From the NCBI GenBank assembly GCA_011316305.1, contig SAUG01000075.1:186001-250000 (forward strand): a stretch of DNA of 64,000 bases, given 5' to 3'. The notes beneath the pieces were generated by a model. That model was not told the origin of the DNA. It worked only from the letters and a program-made list of their open reading frames with translations, and searched no databases. The position numbers were made by a program, and so were the translations under genes. The stretch comes from Rusavskia elegans. Its lineage: Eukaryota; Ascomycota; Lecanoromycetes; Teloschistales; Teloschistaceae. The number at the start of each line of letters is the position of its first letter. The stretch's first letter is position 1. Positions 33,031 to 46,148 of this stretch are shown piece by piece.

Positions 33031-33474
33031 ATGTTTTGTCTCCCCAAGATGCGCCAGATGGCGCTACAGGACTGTGCTCGACTTGCCCGTGGTGCTGGTC
33101 ATTGTCTATCCAAGAGGTAAGTCGTTCTACAGCAATCTGACCAGCCCCCTGTTGTTGACCTTACTAGGGCAATCACAACTCGCACCGCCATTCGTCCATC
33201 AATATCGTTTCCGCACATATCATCACCAACAACTATCCCGCACAACTCTATGAGCCCAGCGGGCTCATCACAATCGCTGGACCTACTGCCCAAGATCTCG
33301 GCACATCCGGCACTAGCAGGCATACAAGTGCGCAACGGGCCCCGAGATACTTACGATCCCAGCCATCGGGTGCGAAAGAGAAGGCACGGCTTTCTGTCGC
33401 GGGTAAGGACGAGGGATGGCAGGAAGATTTTGAAGAGGAGGAAAGCAAAAGGGAGGACTACTTTGAGTCATTGA
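33031..33474 (+). CDS. MRPL34: Mitochondrial ribosomal protein bL34m
   Basis: Large-subunit mitoribosomal protein. Exons 33031-33116 and 33168-33474 give 130 aa. The conserved C-terminal domain reads [20 protein letters not shown] and then [17 protein letters not shown], the canonical L34 pattern. The N-terminus ([20 protein letters not shown]) is basic and amphipathic, as expected for a presequence. A second ATG at 33049 is an alternative start. The intron (GTAAGT donor, TAG acceptor) restores [13 protein letters not shown] in phase. Divergent from the RPA14-like gene. Confidence 0.92.
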
Positions 33475-34330
33475 GTCCTTGAGGGTTTCTCGATCTGGAC
33501 GAAGGGAGACGTAGAAAGAGCTAGACAACTTCAAATGTTCGACATACGGCAGGCTCCTTCCTCCAACGAGAGCGGAGTGAGAGATCGGTGGATGTAGCTG
33601 TTAGCATGGCTACCTGCGACGGAGGTGTAGAAGATGGCTTGCCCGGTCAAGGACTCAAATTGCGGGAAGATCGACTATAGTTGCAGGTGTCGGAGGATGC
33701 ATACAGAAAGAATCAGGAAAATCGGGATCCAAAGGATGTCGGCAGGCTCAAGGTTACAAGCTTAGGCGATCGTACTGGGGCGTCGAAGAGGTTGGCTGGT
33801 TATGTCAAGAGTCAATCGCAATGAGGGGTGTCACACAGCCGGTATCTCCTATAGGACTTCATTTTAACAAATGGATCGATATTCATATACAGTCTCCACT
33901 CTGAACCAAGGCGTTCAGTCTAATAGAGTATTCCCCGCGCGTGTGACATGCGATCGTGCTAGGTCTTAAGAGACATTTTTGGTGGTTGCTGTATGGCTCA
34001 AGTTGCTGTCGACTTTTGACACAACGAATTTTGGAGCTGGCCATGGTTTCGAACGCTGTATTTACGAAGCAAGGTATCATTCTACATCCAAAGTGCCAGC
34101 CCCAGCGAGTTCACTCATTAGCAAGGGTTTCCCTAAAGGCGACGGTGGTGATTGAGAGACTTCGAAGCATAGCACTATAATTCTCGCTGTTATATACAAC
34201 ACGAGTCAACGCATTCCGCTATGCATGAATCCCACCGGCTATGCTTTGGTATCCTCATGAGACGACAGCTGACTACGCTTCAAAAGAAACCCACCCATAA
34301 CGCCGGGTATAGTGACAGCAACTCCCTTCA
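33475..34330. other. Convergent intergenic, 860 bp
   Basis: Between the bL34m and AVT3 stop codons. Long for a convergent gap, but I see no conserved frame, splice-linked exons, tRNA or repeat. Confidence 0.45.
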
Positions 34331-36747
34331 TCAATCGCAGTATCCTCGTACCTTGGGGGCGGATCCACCTGCCCAGTCTCGTATGGTGAGTGTCGTAGTA
34401 TACACCATCACGACAAAACCGAATACGCACAAACACACATCAATCACTTGTTGCCGTCTCGTTTGAGCCACCGCCTTCAGGTGAAGTAAAGCCTGGTGAG
34501 ATCAGTACGGATCCATTCAGAGCCCTTCTGCTGTTGACTTACAGGATACACGTAGACCAGCGGCAAACAGCAGAAGGTCCCAATGACGGCTACAAATTTA
34601 TCAAGATCACCTGCCCCTCCCCAGGCTATCAGAGCGCACACCATGACCAAAAAGAATCGGAAGACGTTCTTCGCCAATTTGATCTTTGGATCATTCTTCC
34701 CGCTTCGGGTGAAGATTCCGTTTTCCATAATCCTGATCGCGGGGAATAGCTGCAGCGGCGTGGACAAGAGGATAGCCAGCGAGTATAGGAACTGTACTGC
34801 GTTGACAAATTTGTCATCTTGTGGTAGGTTCAGCAGTACCACAGTCTTTGTGGAAGAGCCAAAAGCGGCGTAAGAGAGAGCTCCCATGCTGACGAAGACA
34901 ACCGTGATGATGATCATGACAGCAGCAAGGACGGGTGGGAACTTCTTGGGCTGTCTCATAGATTCTTGTATTGGTATGATGAGCCCAACACCTTCAAAGG
35001 TGAATATCGCAGTCCCAATGAAGAGGCTCCAACTGTTGGGGTTAAAATTTATGATGTCGGATACTCCATGGTTGCTGACGATGGTAGAGATGTCGTAGTA
35101 GTACAGGTATACAAGACCAAGAAGAATGAAGAAATCGGCAATGTACGCGGTCAAGGAAAGTGCCGAGATGTCTCTGATCAACGACAGCGGCAAGAAGATG
35201 ATTAACTGCATCAGAACCATAAATTTGATATCGATCCAGGTCCGACAATCGGATACGGCGAGAATGAAGGCCTGGAGGTTTTCCGACGTGAAGACAATGT
35301 ACGCTGAAACGAATCCAACCTGGCTGAGAGCCACAGACGACAGAATTAAAGTACGCAGCCATTTGCCATACAGAATGCCTCCCATATCACCGAAGGACCC
35401 TTCAACCTTCAGACGGGTATCGACCAGCAGGATGAAGCAATAGTAGCTGAGCGCTGCGACACCCAGGAGCACCAGGTTGCTGAACATCATTCCCCCGTTG
35501 AAGTAGGCCTTGGGAAGGAACAGAACTCCTGTGCCAACGAAGGATTTGAGTAGCATCATTGCAGCTGTTAGAGGCGAATTCCTACCGACAGGTGCTCTTG
35601 CCGAGGGTTTACGCTTTCGACGACCCGCGGTAGCTGGGGTTAGCAGCGCACTTCCTTCATCATATTGACGTGCCTCGCCGCCTTCATGGGTCGTATCGAA
35701 GTAACCACCACTCTCGTAGGTGTCGGCAGCGTAATAATCGTCGATATCTTCTTCTTCTTCGTCTTCTTCCTTGATCTCTTCCAGTTGCTCGCCCGCAAAA
35801 TGGCCGTACAGTGTTAGGAACTCTATGAAGCTGCTAGTAAAGAATGTTGACGGTATTCCTGGTCTTGTGTCCACGTTAGGACTGACAAATCCGCTGTTCC
35901 TGAGGGTTCCTTGTTCTGAAGAGTCGCGTGCTTGGCGCCTGAGATAGTTTCGCCGAAAGCCGCCAGGAACCTTGATCGATGCAATGTCAAGGATTTCGTT
36001 CTCGGGCTCCGGCCGTGGAACATGGAAGCTCCGACTACGTCTACCACGGGGCCCCTGTTGCCCCTGGGATTGGGCGTCCTCTGTCCACCGATAAACCTCC
36101 CTGGTGATATCCCCGCCCTGAAGTTGCAAGCTCGAAAAGTCGTCATCTTCCGAGCCAGCCGTGCCGTCCTGATCTTTCGCGTTCTGCGCTGCAGCGGTAG
36201 ACTCATGGCCGAGCTGCGCTGTATTCTGACCAGCGTCGAAACTGCTCGTTTTTGAAGGTTGCACTAGATGCCTTCGGACGACCTCAGGATCTTCGCTCGG
36301 ACGAGATTGAGAAGTTTGGGTAGATCTTGCGTCAAAAGATCCATAGGTACTTTGACGACCACTTGGGGGGCACGCGGTGTGCGCGTTGGCAGAGGGGGTT
36401 GGAAGATTAGGCGTGCTGTGTCGAGGGGGAGTGCCAAACTTGGGAGGACTGCCGAAAGATCCTTGAAGTGCGGCAGCAAGAGCCGACTGCCCAGGACCAC
36501 TTGTGCTGTGAGAACCTTCGGCGCCGGCAAGTGGAGTGTGGGCCCCTTGATGAGGTGCATGACCAGCAACTGGAGTTCGACGGGTAGCGGGCGTGCCAGA
36601 TGGCCCAGTCGAGGCAGTGGGGGACAGAGCTAGACGGGCTATCGATGTCGCTCTAGAGGCTGAATCGGCAGCTGGAGATCGGCCGCGAGAATGTGTGGGT
36701 GAGGGCGAGCTGGGCACAGGGCGAGGTCTGGAGCGTTGTCCTGACAT
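34331..36747 (-). CDS. AVT3: Vacuolar amino acid exporter AVT3-type
   Basis: Polytopic AAAP-family transporter exporting neutral amino acids from the vacuole (yeast Avt3/Avt4). Exons 34543-36747 and 34331-34492 give 788 aa. The N-terminal ~400 residues are disordered, Ser/Pro/Gln-rich, with an acidic EEIKEEDEEEEDIDDYYA patch, as in fungal Avt3. The transporter domain starts at NSPLTAAMMLLKSFVGTGVL. It contains FLPKAYFNGGMMFSN, ALSQVGFVSAYIVFTSENL and FTFEGVGLIIPIQESM, with about ten to eleven hydrophobic segments. Splicing to the last exon replaces a read-through tail with ALLHLKAVAQTRRQQ and a final membrane segment VCLCVFGFVVMVYTTTL. Confidence 0.93.
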
Positions 36748-37335
36748 GGCCGTAATGTCGAGCAGAGGCTGGGGTCCATAGAGGTGAAGAAGCAGAACCT
36801 CAATCAGGGTATGAGCGATGTCGGGTCGGAGGATGAGGATGAGGATGAGGATGAGGATGAGGATGAGGATAAGGATGAGGATGAGGATGATGATGGAGAT
36901 GGCGACGTCACAAGACCGTGAAATGGCTATGTGATGTGATGTGCGACGAAACCATCACAGGACCTCACCGTACATTGGCATTGGCAAGTGTAAGGTTTGG
37001 AACTGAGGACTGCCTCGTGTACGTGTGTCATTCAGTACAAATGAAGCACAATCTGGTTATCGAGGTTGTATCACTCAATTCCCAAAGCGGAGACGTTGAG
37101 ACGAACTCCGGGCCGGCAGCTTTGACGCCGTAGGCGACATTGATCCGCCGGAGCACCTAAAATACCCAATTTACTGAGTTTACTTAAGCTTGGAGGCACC
37201 TGGGGTAGTACCCCTATTCTGGATTCCTTGCCTGATTCACGAATCAAAGGCAAAGAAAGCATCCTCGGTATATCACCTTCATGTACAGACCCTATCTTTG
37301 AGTCAATACTGTTGATTGAATCTGAGAGGCAGTCC
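36748..37335. other. Intergenic upstream of AVT3
   Basis: AVT3 promoter and 3' region of the M16 protease gene. It contains the GAGGAT repeat tract listed separately; otherwise nothing. Confidence 0.5.
36829..36900. repeat. GAGGAT hexanucleotide microsatellite
   Basis: About ten near-perfect tandem copies of GAGGAT, with one GAT-AAG variant and trailing GATGAT units, starting 82 bp upstream of the AVT3 start codon. The plus strand is fully purine. Confidence 0.9.
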
Positions 37336-40300
37336 TCATAAGTCGCTTTCGTCGCTTGAATCGTCGTCGTCTTCACCTCCACTGATATCCGCTCCATCGA
37401 GCATGTCCTCCTCCTCCTTTTCATCCATAGGGACCTTGATCCCGTAATCATCCTGAAAGTACGCCAGTGGCCGAACCTCTGGCTGGAACCCCAGATCTTG
37501 GAACCCTTTCACAACTTCTTCCTCCATGACCGGCGCGCAGGTTACAATAAGATTCGCAGTCCCTGCTGTCAGCACAGGCAATACCACATCCTTCATTGCC
37601 GCTCGGATCTCCTCAACCTTCACCCCCCGCACTTTCTCAAGCATCCGCTCGTTCCAATCATCTGGTAGTTCGCGCATGACTTGCCTAACGAAGCTCATCT
37701 GTGCCGCGGCCGCCATTGTTGCTTGACCGTTCGCAAAGCCCAGCACGATGGAACTGATTGCCCCTTCCAGTGCGAGCTTATCGAACTCCGTCTTGCCACT
37801 GACGAAATCCTCAACAACGGATCTGCCCGTCTGGAAAGCCTTGAAAGCGTTCGGAGATCGGTACACGCTGTACGACACTTGGCCGGATTCCGTATGCCGG
37901 GAAAAACTCGTGCCGTAAGCAAGACCAGTGCCTCGAACTGCCACCCACATTGGCCCTTCGACAGCGTCGAGATACGAAAGCGCTACCATCAGCGCAGGCA
38001 CCCGAGCATCTTGGAGTGATGAAGGACCCGAAGCGATCGAAAGTGCAAACGATGAATCTATCGTTGCCATCGGTATCACGTATGAAAGCTGACCGGGGTT
38101 GCGACCTGCCTCACTCAGCCGTGATAACCTCTTCTCAATTGGATTCAGGGGGCTGCTGGTGTCGAGATCGGCCGTGAAAACTTTCCAGCTCGACACCGGC
38201 TTGGAGAGCTTTTCAATATTGGCCACGACGACCGCACGGATACTCTGGAACTTGAATAGAGCATCGCGGATCTGTTGGAGCTGTCCGATGACGATGTTTG
38301 GATTTTCTTTCAGAAGATGCCGGACGCCTTTGAGATAGACCGCATTGACCAGTGTACTGCGAGCACGGACAACCGAAGCTGGAGCGGAGTGTATCATCTC
38401 CTCGACTGCAGATAACATCTATACGCGTCAATGCTGGAAGCTTCGCGAGCCGGACCATGTCTTACATTGCTTCCACTTCGCTTGGCTTCCGGAATATCCG
38501 CCAGCAGCCGGACCGTCGTCGAAGCGATTCTCTGGGATATGGTTTAGCCGGAATTCGGTGAGACTGGAGACAATCCTACCTCAACATCGAAGATGCCGCT
38601 CCAGATGATCTTTTTCAACCACTCGATGGCTGAAGCATACTTCTCCACCTCGACCGATATCCGCATGTTGAGGACTTCTGGGTTTCCAAGAGCACTGCCA
38701 AGGCCAATGGCATAACCGACTGTGTCTTTCTCCAGCTCCATGATGACCTGCTCAAATTCGATTCTATTTCCATTGCGTTCGATGGGTGAAGTGAACATAT
38801 TTTCGAGGTAGACTGAGAGCAGGGGCCGCAGCTCAATGGGAACGGCTTCTGTGCTGATGACCAGATTCACATGGGCAAAGTTGGACTGTACGTGCTCGAA
38901 ATGGATGAATAGGGGTGATTCGGTGTCGTCACTGTCAACGAGCTTTTGGACTTTGTTTTGTAGATGACCTAGCTTCTTTGCAGCTCCAGATCTTGCTGTA
39001 GTGGTTCCAATGAAGTGTATCGATTTAGTACTTGGCACATGGAATTTCTCTAGCAGTTCTTTCGGGATGTCCCTGTCATTCTCTGCTTTGGCCTGGGCCA
39101 ACTTCTTTTCAAGGGCTTCAAGTCCTTCCCTGCCTAGCCTCTTCTTTTGATCCTCGATACGTGCTTTCTCTTCTGACTTGAGTCTTTTCGACAGCGTCGC
39201 TGAAGGCCTTCCAAGAATGGTCACATGGTGCGCGTCCGACATCCAAAGTTTGATCAGCTGGCGCCATTTATCTTCTGGCCATGATAGAAGTTCATTGAAT
39301 TCGTTCAGATTCTCCAAGTCCTCCTTCAGCATAGAACCGTCTCTTTTGGCGAATAGGAAGTCGTAAATGATAGGTTCGGAAAATGGAGTAGAAGACGACT
39401 CGGCGGAATCCTTGATCAACCGTCGTTCTCGTGCGATGCAGTCCCGTAAATAAGTCATGTCAAGCTGGTTTCCCGCTGTCTTCTTCAGGACCTCAAAGAA
39501 TCGTCCTTCCACGTCCTGCAGTCTTTCTGTAGCCACGCTGCTGAGGGCAAATTGGATTAGTATCGTGGGTCGTATTTCGACGGAATAGTACACAGCGCTA
39601 GCAACTTGTTCCTTTTCTACCAACGTATTCTCCAGGACTGAAGCTGACGAGCCTGCAAGATATACAAGGAGAATATTCAGTGCGGTAGCTACAACGTTCA
39701 TCAGTTAGCCAGCCATCGTTTCGAGTAATAGTCTGACCGTAAAGGAGATCATTGCAGCTCGGCCCGAAGAAGCTGATTGTTATTTCACCAGAAGATTCAT
39801 CCTCCTCTGGAAATTCGACAAACTCCAAGGTAGATTCTGTGAGAGGAGGAGCCGGATCCGATTCCACCCAAGGTCGTTTGAAAGGAGCATCTGGCCGAGG
39901 AATATCGTCAAGGATAGTCATCTCGAATTTGCCTAGGATTTGGAGCAGATCGGTATGGTCTACATCCCCTACAATCACAAGGCAGAGGTTCTTGGGCTGA
40001 TACATGTCACGATGAAACTCCCGAATGCGGTCCGCGGTCAGGACACGCAGTTGTTCCATCATTCCACCTGTCTCATACCTGAAGCCGACGCTTTCCGGGT
40101 ACATCAAGCGCTTCGACCTCAGTTCCATAAGCTCCCCTTGGGTATTTTGCACGCCCTGCATTTCGGAATAGACTACCCCAGCGTCATGACCACTTCCATC
40201 AACATGATGGACTTCTGTGTAGCATCCAGCATCGGTGAGGGTGGGCACAATCACATGCTCCAGGTATATGGGCAATATCTGGGCAAAACCATCCCATCCA

Positions 40301-40632
40301 GCAGTATCCAGTGTATAAGCGGTGTGGTCGGTTGCCGTCCAAGCGTTGGTGTTGGAGTAGGCTCTCGTGGCAAGTTTGTCGAGCACACCTTTGTACCTGT
40401 AGCTTTTTGAGCCCATGAAACAGAGATGTTCCAGTGTATGTGGCGCGCCAGAATCATCGTGTATCTCAGTGGCAAGGGCGAAGAAGCCATTAACTTTTGG
40501 GCCTTCCCGATCTACCACAACCACACTCATCCCAGTCCTCTCGCTTTCGTACTTTGTGATCGTCCATGGTGCATAGTCCGGGGTGAACCTCTGCAGAGTA
40601 TTGAACGAGGACCTGCTATCCGCAGACGGCAT
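37336..40632 (-). CDS. M16-family zinc metalloprotease (SDD3/YOL098C-like)
   Basis: Cytosolic-type insulinase-superfamily (M16C-like) peptidase. Exons 39738-40632, 38580-39688, 38466-38531 and 37336-38418 give 1050 aa. The inverted zinc motif HTLEH is at residues 65-69 within SGAPHTLEHLCFMGSKSYRY, and the third ligand Glu is near residue 157 in GVVYSEMQGVQNTQGE. LCLVIVGDVDHTDLL closes the first M16 domain. The 66-nt third exon bridges the second and third M16 domains and restores DVERIASTTVRLLADIP. The C-terminus is acidic (DGADISGGEDDDDSSDESDL). There is no presequence, unlike mitochondrial Cym1/PreP. The yeast relative YOL098C has no well-defined role. Confidence 0.92.
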
Positions 40633-41364
40633 TGTAGGTCGGAATGAATGTGTCAGAGGGATGTGATCGCCAACGTCCCTGATTGAGAGTCAGTCCGGCC
40701 CAAGAACAGAGAGACTATCAAGATGATGCGTCGGCGCTGGGATGTCTTGAGGCGCCGCTTAGCTTGACATACCACAGCAAATGAAGCAATAGAATTCCTA
40801 AGAGGATGGGTGCGAGAAGCGTAAGGGCTGATGTCTTCAGGGGGCTTAAGAACATTACAATACATCTCTTCTTTAGAGACTTGGTGGCAGAAAAATTCTT
40901 GTGGACGGCTAGAGATTCATAGATTGAAATTTGACCACTGAGCCTATCTCTGAAAATAGTTCCACACAGCAATGAACGTCTACGGTAGAGCAGTCTAAAG
41001 AGTGCATTTCATTTGGCCAACGCACCTAGATCTTCTGACAATCGCAAGGTTTGGTGAGGGCTGACTTCAAGAGTGTGGATAATAGACTCGGAATAGCAAA
41101 AATGTATCAGAGAACGAACGATATTCAATAGTGGGCGAGCCGTAAGCCTGTGTTGATAGAGTAGAAACAGTAGTCCTGGCTATACACTCATATATAAGGT
41201 ATTCAACGAAACAGTGCATAAAGATCACATTCCTTGGCAATATTACACTCCACTACTACTCTTGTCTTCCCCGACCTGACAGAAAGCCTATTATGCGCAT
41301 TGTGACTTGAGGTATGCTTCTATGGGTTGTCCAGTTCTCTACAGCGCACAATAGATGATTTCCC
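40633..41364. promoter_or_regulatory. Divergent promoter region, M16 protease / ZW10-like
   Basis: 732 bp between the start codons. It contains a short hydrophobic frame on the minus strand (listed separately) that could be an upstream ORF of the protease mRNA. Confidence 0.45.
40718..40855 (-). CDS. Candidate 45-aa membrane microprotein or uORF
   Basis: Short frame starting at the ATG at 40855. Its sequence MFLSPLKTSALTLLAPILL followed by GILLLHLLWYVK makes one strong transmembrane segment with a polar tail. It lies 85 bp upstream of the M16 protease start, on the same strand, so it might be a uORF in that transcript's leader. I do not recognise a homologue. Chance occurrence is quite possible; the main reason to list it is the composition. 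Confidence 0.28.
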   Translation of the reverse strand: MFLSPLKTSALTLLAPILLGILLLHLLWYVKLSGASRHPSADASS

Positions 41365-44043
41365 ATGCCTTCCCATGCCTCTCCTACTCAACTTTGTACA
41401 GCTATCCTCGACTCTGTCCTGCATGGACTGTATCCTGATTCGGAAGACATCATCACCGCTCCCTTTCCGCCATCTGCATTTTCCGACGCCTTGAAGCTGT
41501 TCGACAATGCCCGCGATCAAGTCAAGGTTCTTCCTTCAGACTGCAAATGAGAGGCGCATGAAAGCTTAGTACATCGTAGGCTCGAGTTCGGTCCTCTAGC
41601 AAGGACAGCGCCCAGGATATCGATGGCTGGATATCGCAAGCAAAGCAGCTGCGCAAAGACATCGACACGGTCCAATCATCTTCGCGCGACATATCTTCCA
41701 AGGCGCAAAAGAACTGGGAGCTACAGCGGGACGTCTACGATGCAAGCAGCAAGCTTCACCTACTCGAAGAGGAGCTGGCCTTCAACCAAGCTCTGGCGGC
41801 AATGATTGAGGACGTCCGCCATGTCCGCCGTGCAATTGGCCAGGTCCAGGACTTGAGCAGTCAAGGCGACCTACTGGAAGCTATCGAAATCATGGTGGAG
41901 ATGGAGAAAGAACTCGAGCTGGCCGAGAAGGGTCATCACATAAAGGCCTTTGGGGTGCTAGCCATTGTCACCAAAGATCTACGACAGGACATAGTGGAAG
42001 CTCTGAATCGAAATTGGCATCACTCGATTCGTATAGATGCCCAAACGTGCACCGTCTCTCTACCACAGAATCTGCAACGTAAGTCTTCGCCCTTCATACA
42101 TCCTTCAATGTTGACCTTTGGGAAAGCCATATCCGTGACAGCGTCCGCTATGGAAAACCTTGGTCTTCTCCAAGAAAACATTATTGATCTCACAAGACAG
42201 CTCGAGCTTGCCATATTGTTGCCTCGTTTGCAGCTACAGAACGGCACGCACGAGCGGCCTCTAGTCGTGGACGGAAACACCCTCAAGATGTCTGAATCAA
42301 CTTCTACTTCGAATATGCACCGACTTATCGATGATTTGAGCACTTTCATCGCTTTTCTTACAACGAATCTACCGCCTTCAATCGTTGATCCTCTTTCCAA
42401 GGTTCTGACGCCCATGCTAATTGAGAGATTGATCTCCCTACGGCTATCCACGGCCGTTCCTGAAAACCTTACTGCTTTGCGAGGGTTCGATAGCACTCGA
42501 GATGAGATCCAGAGATTTTCTGAGTCAATACGTTCGCATGGCTGGCCAGGACAGGGCCAATTACATGCCTGGATAGATCGCATCCCGCAGCTCTGGGTGC
42601 AACAGCGTCAAATGTCGTCTCTCGACAGTGTTCGCCTGCTTCTTCATCGGGGATACGGAGAAATCAAAACAGTCGAACGTGTGGAGACTCAGGTAATCTC
42701 ACAACAGGACCACTTGTTCACTGCGAACGCCCAAACTGATAACTGGGATGCCGGGTGGTCTGACGAGGATGATAGCAGTTCTCCAGAAAGGAGACATAAT
42801 CTACAGAACACAGCTGGTGATCAAGAAGAAGAGGACGTCAGTGCTTGGGGATTGAACGATGAAGCTGACGATGACGCCAATACAGTGAACCCGGCATCGT
42901 CTGCCGGAAGTGACGTTGAACACGATGCTTGGGGATGGGGGGATGACCAGAATATAGTGGAAGGTACTTTGAGTCCGCAGGTTGATCGAAGAAAGCCATC
43001 TCGTCAAGGAACAAATGGACACGATCGTCACCAAGGCCAACGGGAGGTCACGCTGAGAGAACTGTATAATATCACCGCCCTCCCCGTAGGCATCCTTGAT
43101 CTGATCAATAACGTCATCTCTGACATGGACGAACTCAACCAACAGAAGTAAGTACACCATCTCCAACATCAAGAATGTTAAGTCGCTTATAAGCATTACC
43201 AGCTCGAGTGGCTTTCCCGCGGACTCAGCCGTACCAGGTCTATCCGCGGTCCCAAATCTACTTCTGGTCATGTATCGGGCGAGCGCTTCCAACTTCTACT
43301 CGATCAACAACGACGGCAATATGTTCCTCTACAATGACTGCTTGTGGCTAGTAGATCAACTTCAGCGGATCGTGCAATGTCGATCACCAAAGCAGAGTCG
43401 TCTACGCTTACACGATGATATCCTGGCTCTCGAAGCTTTCGGCAAGCGGTCCTACGGCAGAGAAATGGAATCTCAAAGGACTATCATCAAGGATCTCCTT
43501 GATGGCGCTCAAGGGTTTGTAAACTGTACCGAGCCTCCTTTCTCTCAAGAATGCGATCTTGCGGTCAGAACCATCGTGGATCGACTCCGTGATACACACA
43601 AACAGTGGAAGGGTGTTTTGTCGTATTCTGCGTTACTGCAATCTATCGGATCCTTGTTGTCTACGGTGATAGACAAGATAATCATCGATGTCGAGGATAT
43701 GGGTGACATCTCGGAACCCGAATCTCAACGCCTTACTGCGTACTGCAGACAAATTATCGCTGTTGAAGACCTGTTCCTGCCTCAACAATCAGCGGAGTCG
43801 ACTACTAGTCAAGAGGACGCTGTTCCACTCGCGGCTGTCTACGTTCCGGGGTGGATCAAGTTCCAGCATCTGTCGGAAATCCTCGATAGCTCTCTAGTGG
43901 ACATCAAAAATCTCTGGACGAATGGGGAGCTGAAACTGGAATATGACATGGAGGAAATGGTAGAGTTGATCGAGGCACTCTTTGCCGACTCGGAACATCG
44001 GAGACGTGCGATTGGAGATATCCGTAGATCTTCGGGGAGATGA
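41365..44043 (+). CDS. ZW10/Dsl1-family tethering or kinetochore protein
   Basis: Homologue of ZW10, which in animals is a kinetochore (RZZ) and ER-Golgi tethering (NRZ) component; fungi use the Dsl1 tether. Exons 41365-41526 (or to 41520), 41580-43147 and 43203-44043 give about 856 aa. The N-terminal helical part has QLRKDIDTVQSSSRDISSK and HLLEEELAFNQALAAMIEDV (coiled coil). A central acidic linker includes DNWDAGWSDEDDSSS and AWGWGDDQN. The C-terminal half has TLRELYNITALPVGILDLI, VMYRASASNFYSINN and GNMFLYNDCLWLVDQL, diagnostic of ZW10. The first intron's donor is ambiguous: GTTCTT is weak and GTCAAG lies six bases earlier, so two residues are uncertain. Confidence 0.86.
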
Positions 44044-44511
44044 GTATGCGTGCTCTGTTCAGCCTCCTTACGATGCATTAGATACCCTTTCGCTGCCGCA
44101 CTTAGCTGTCAGTCTATTACATATGCTTTTCCTCGACTTCAGTCTGTTCATTTACGCAGTGACTTCAAGGAAGTCATGTAATCGGCCCCGGTTTGACCGA
44201 TCAGGGTTCTCCGTTCTGGAACTAATTATTTGCTACGAATAAAGGCCATTGGTCCCTCTTACGGAATCATACGTTATATGACAAATCAAGGATACTCCTC
44301 GTTCCCCTGAGTCCCTATATCGTTTGCCTCGAGATTCGAACAATCACTTGTAGGGATGTGAAGTGAATGTCTCCAGCCCCTGACCTTAATTTACCATCAG
44401 AATCGGCGCGGGAATTGCGCTCTCCGTGCCGACCCGGCTACCGTAAAAAAGTCCCACCACCACTGCATCATTAAATTGAAGCCTTCAAAGTGACTGAACT
44501 CTACCTACACA
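44044..44511. other. Intergenic upstream of YTM1
   Basis: About 470 bp holding the ZW10-like 3' region and the YTM1 promoter. No gene, repeat or RNA recognised. Confidence 0.45.
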
Positions 44512-45992
44512 ATGGAGACTGAGCAGGTGAATTCTCAAGTGCGAGTTCAACTTTCAACCCCACAGCCAGATATAGTACTCCCAGAAAGAAGCCGCCGGAT
44601 CCTTGTCAACACCAGTAGGTTGTTAACCTACCTTGCCAAAAACCCCAACTTACAAGCATAGATATCCGTCGCTATGGTCTCTCAAGCCTCGTGAATACCA
44701 TATTAGGGAATGATAAACCCGTTCCATTTGATTTCCTTATCAACGGGATCTTCCTTAGGAGCTCGCTGGACGATTACCTTACCCAACATGCGATATCTTC
44801 CGAGACGACTCTGAAGATTGAGTATGTGAAAGCAGCCATACCCCCGATACATCTAGCCTCTTTTGAACATGACGACTGGGTCAGTGCGGTGGATATTCTG
44901 TCCACCACGTCACCCGCTCAAAGATGGTCAAATCCAGGCGGACAAATGCTGGGGCACGAAAGAATATTATCTGCGAGCTACGATGGATTATTGAGGGTAT
45001 GGAACATGTCGTCTCAGATTACCGCGACTTCCCCCTCAGCCGGGAATGGCGGTCACCCTTCATCCATCAAAGCGGCCAAATTTGTTTCTCCCTCACAAAT
45101 TGCTTCCTCAGGGACCGATCGCACCGTCCGATTATGGAAATACCAGGAGGCTTCGGATGACTCGCCAGCAGTGATGAGTCCACACATTGAACTTTACGGT
45201 CACAAAGCCAGTGTTGATTCCATAGCGGTTCATCAGCCTTCGAGTCGACTGCTCTCAGCATCTGCAGACCATACTGTGTGCCTTTGGTCAACCAGAAAAT
45301 CGGATGCCCCTGCCGTGCCAGACTCGTCTCTGCCAGCAAACAGCTCCCGAGGTGCGAAGCGCAGAAAAGTAGGGCCGGCCATCTCGACGTCGCAACGTGG
45401 TTGTCTATCAACTCTCAAGTCCCATACTGCTCCGGTCTCATCAGTCATCTTCGCGCCCAACGATCCCACCGTTGCATACTCGGCGGCCTGGGATCACGGG
45501 TTGAGGACCTGGGATTTACCGACATCGACTCCAATTGACACACGCTCGGCTGCCCATGCGCTTCTATCCCTTGCCGCTATGCCTCATCTCAACCTGGTGG
45601 TTGCAGGAACATCTGCTCGACATATTACGCTGATTGACCCCCGTGCCTCCGCCACCAACGTTGTCGCTATGACTTTAAGAGGACATACCAATGCTGTTGT
45701 TAGTCTGGCGACAGATCCAAATAACACATATGGTCTTGCTAGTGGGAGCCATGATGGGACATGCCGCGTTTGGGATGTAAGGTCGACCAAGACGGACAAG
45801 GAAGGTCGGGTGGGGCATAGCATGTACAGTGTCGGTAGAGAAAGTATCGGTGGTGAGTCGCGGACTTCGGGTGATGGGGTGAAGGTCTTTGGAGTACTCT
45901 GGGATCCGGATGTAGGCATAGTCAGCGCAGGTGAGGACAAGAGAGTCCAAATCAATCGAGGCAAGGGCGCAGGTCCGGTTGCACAAAGTTGA
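44512..45992 (+). CDS. YTM1: Ribosome biogenesis WD-repeat protein YTM1
   Basis: Nucleolar WD40 protein of the Nop7-Erb1-Ytm1 (PeBoW) complex, required for 60S subunit maturation. Exons 44512-44614 and 44662-45992 give 477 aa. The N-terminal UBL/NLE domain runs METEQVNSQVRVQLSTPQPD to RRYGLSSLVNTILGNDKPV and FDFLINGIFLRSSLDDYL, as in the family. WD repeats follow: LSASYDGLLRVWNMSS, IASSGTDRTVRLWKY, RLLSASADHTVCLWSTRKS, WDHGLRTWDLPTSTPIDT and LASGSHDGTCRVWDVRSTK. An interblade loop has RGAKRRKVGP, a basic nuclear-localisation-like patch. Converges on uS13m (156 bp between stop codons). Confidence 0.95.
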
Positions 45993-46148
45993 AAATGTTT
46001 ACGAAATAGTCTGGTACGATCGGTGAAGATGGCGCTCGTAAAGTGCTGCTGCCCTGCAAGTTGACTCTCGAAGTCCCAGGAATATCGTCCAGGACGCCGA
46101 TGAGATGCGCGCTCCGATGTAAATGCTGCAATGTGACAGGTTTCACGA

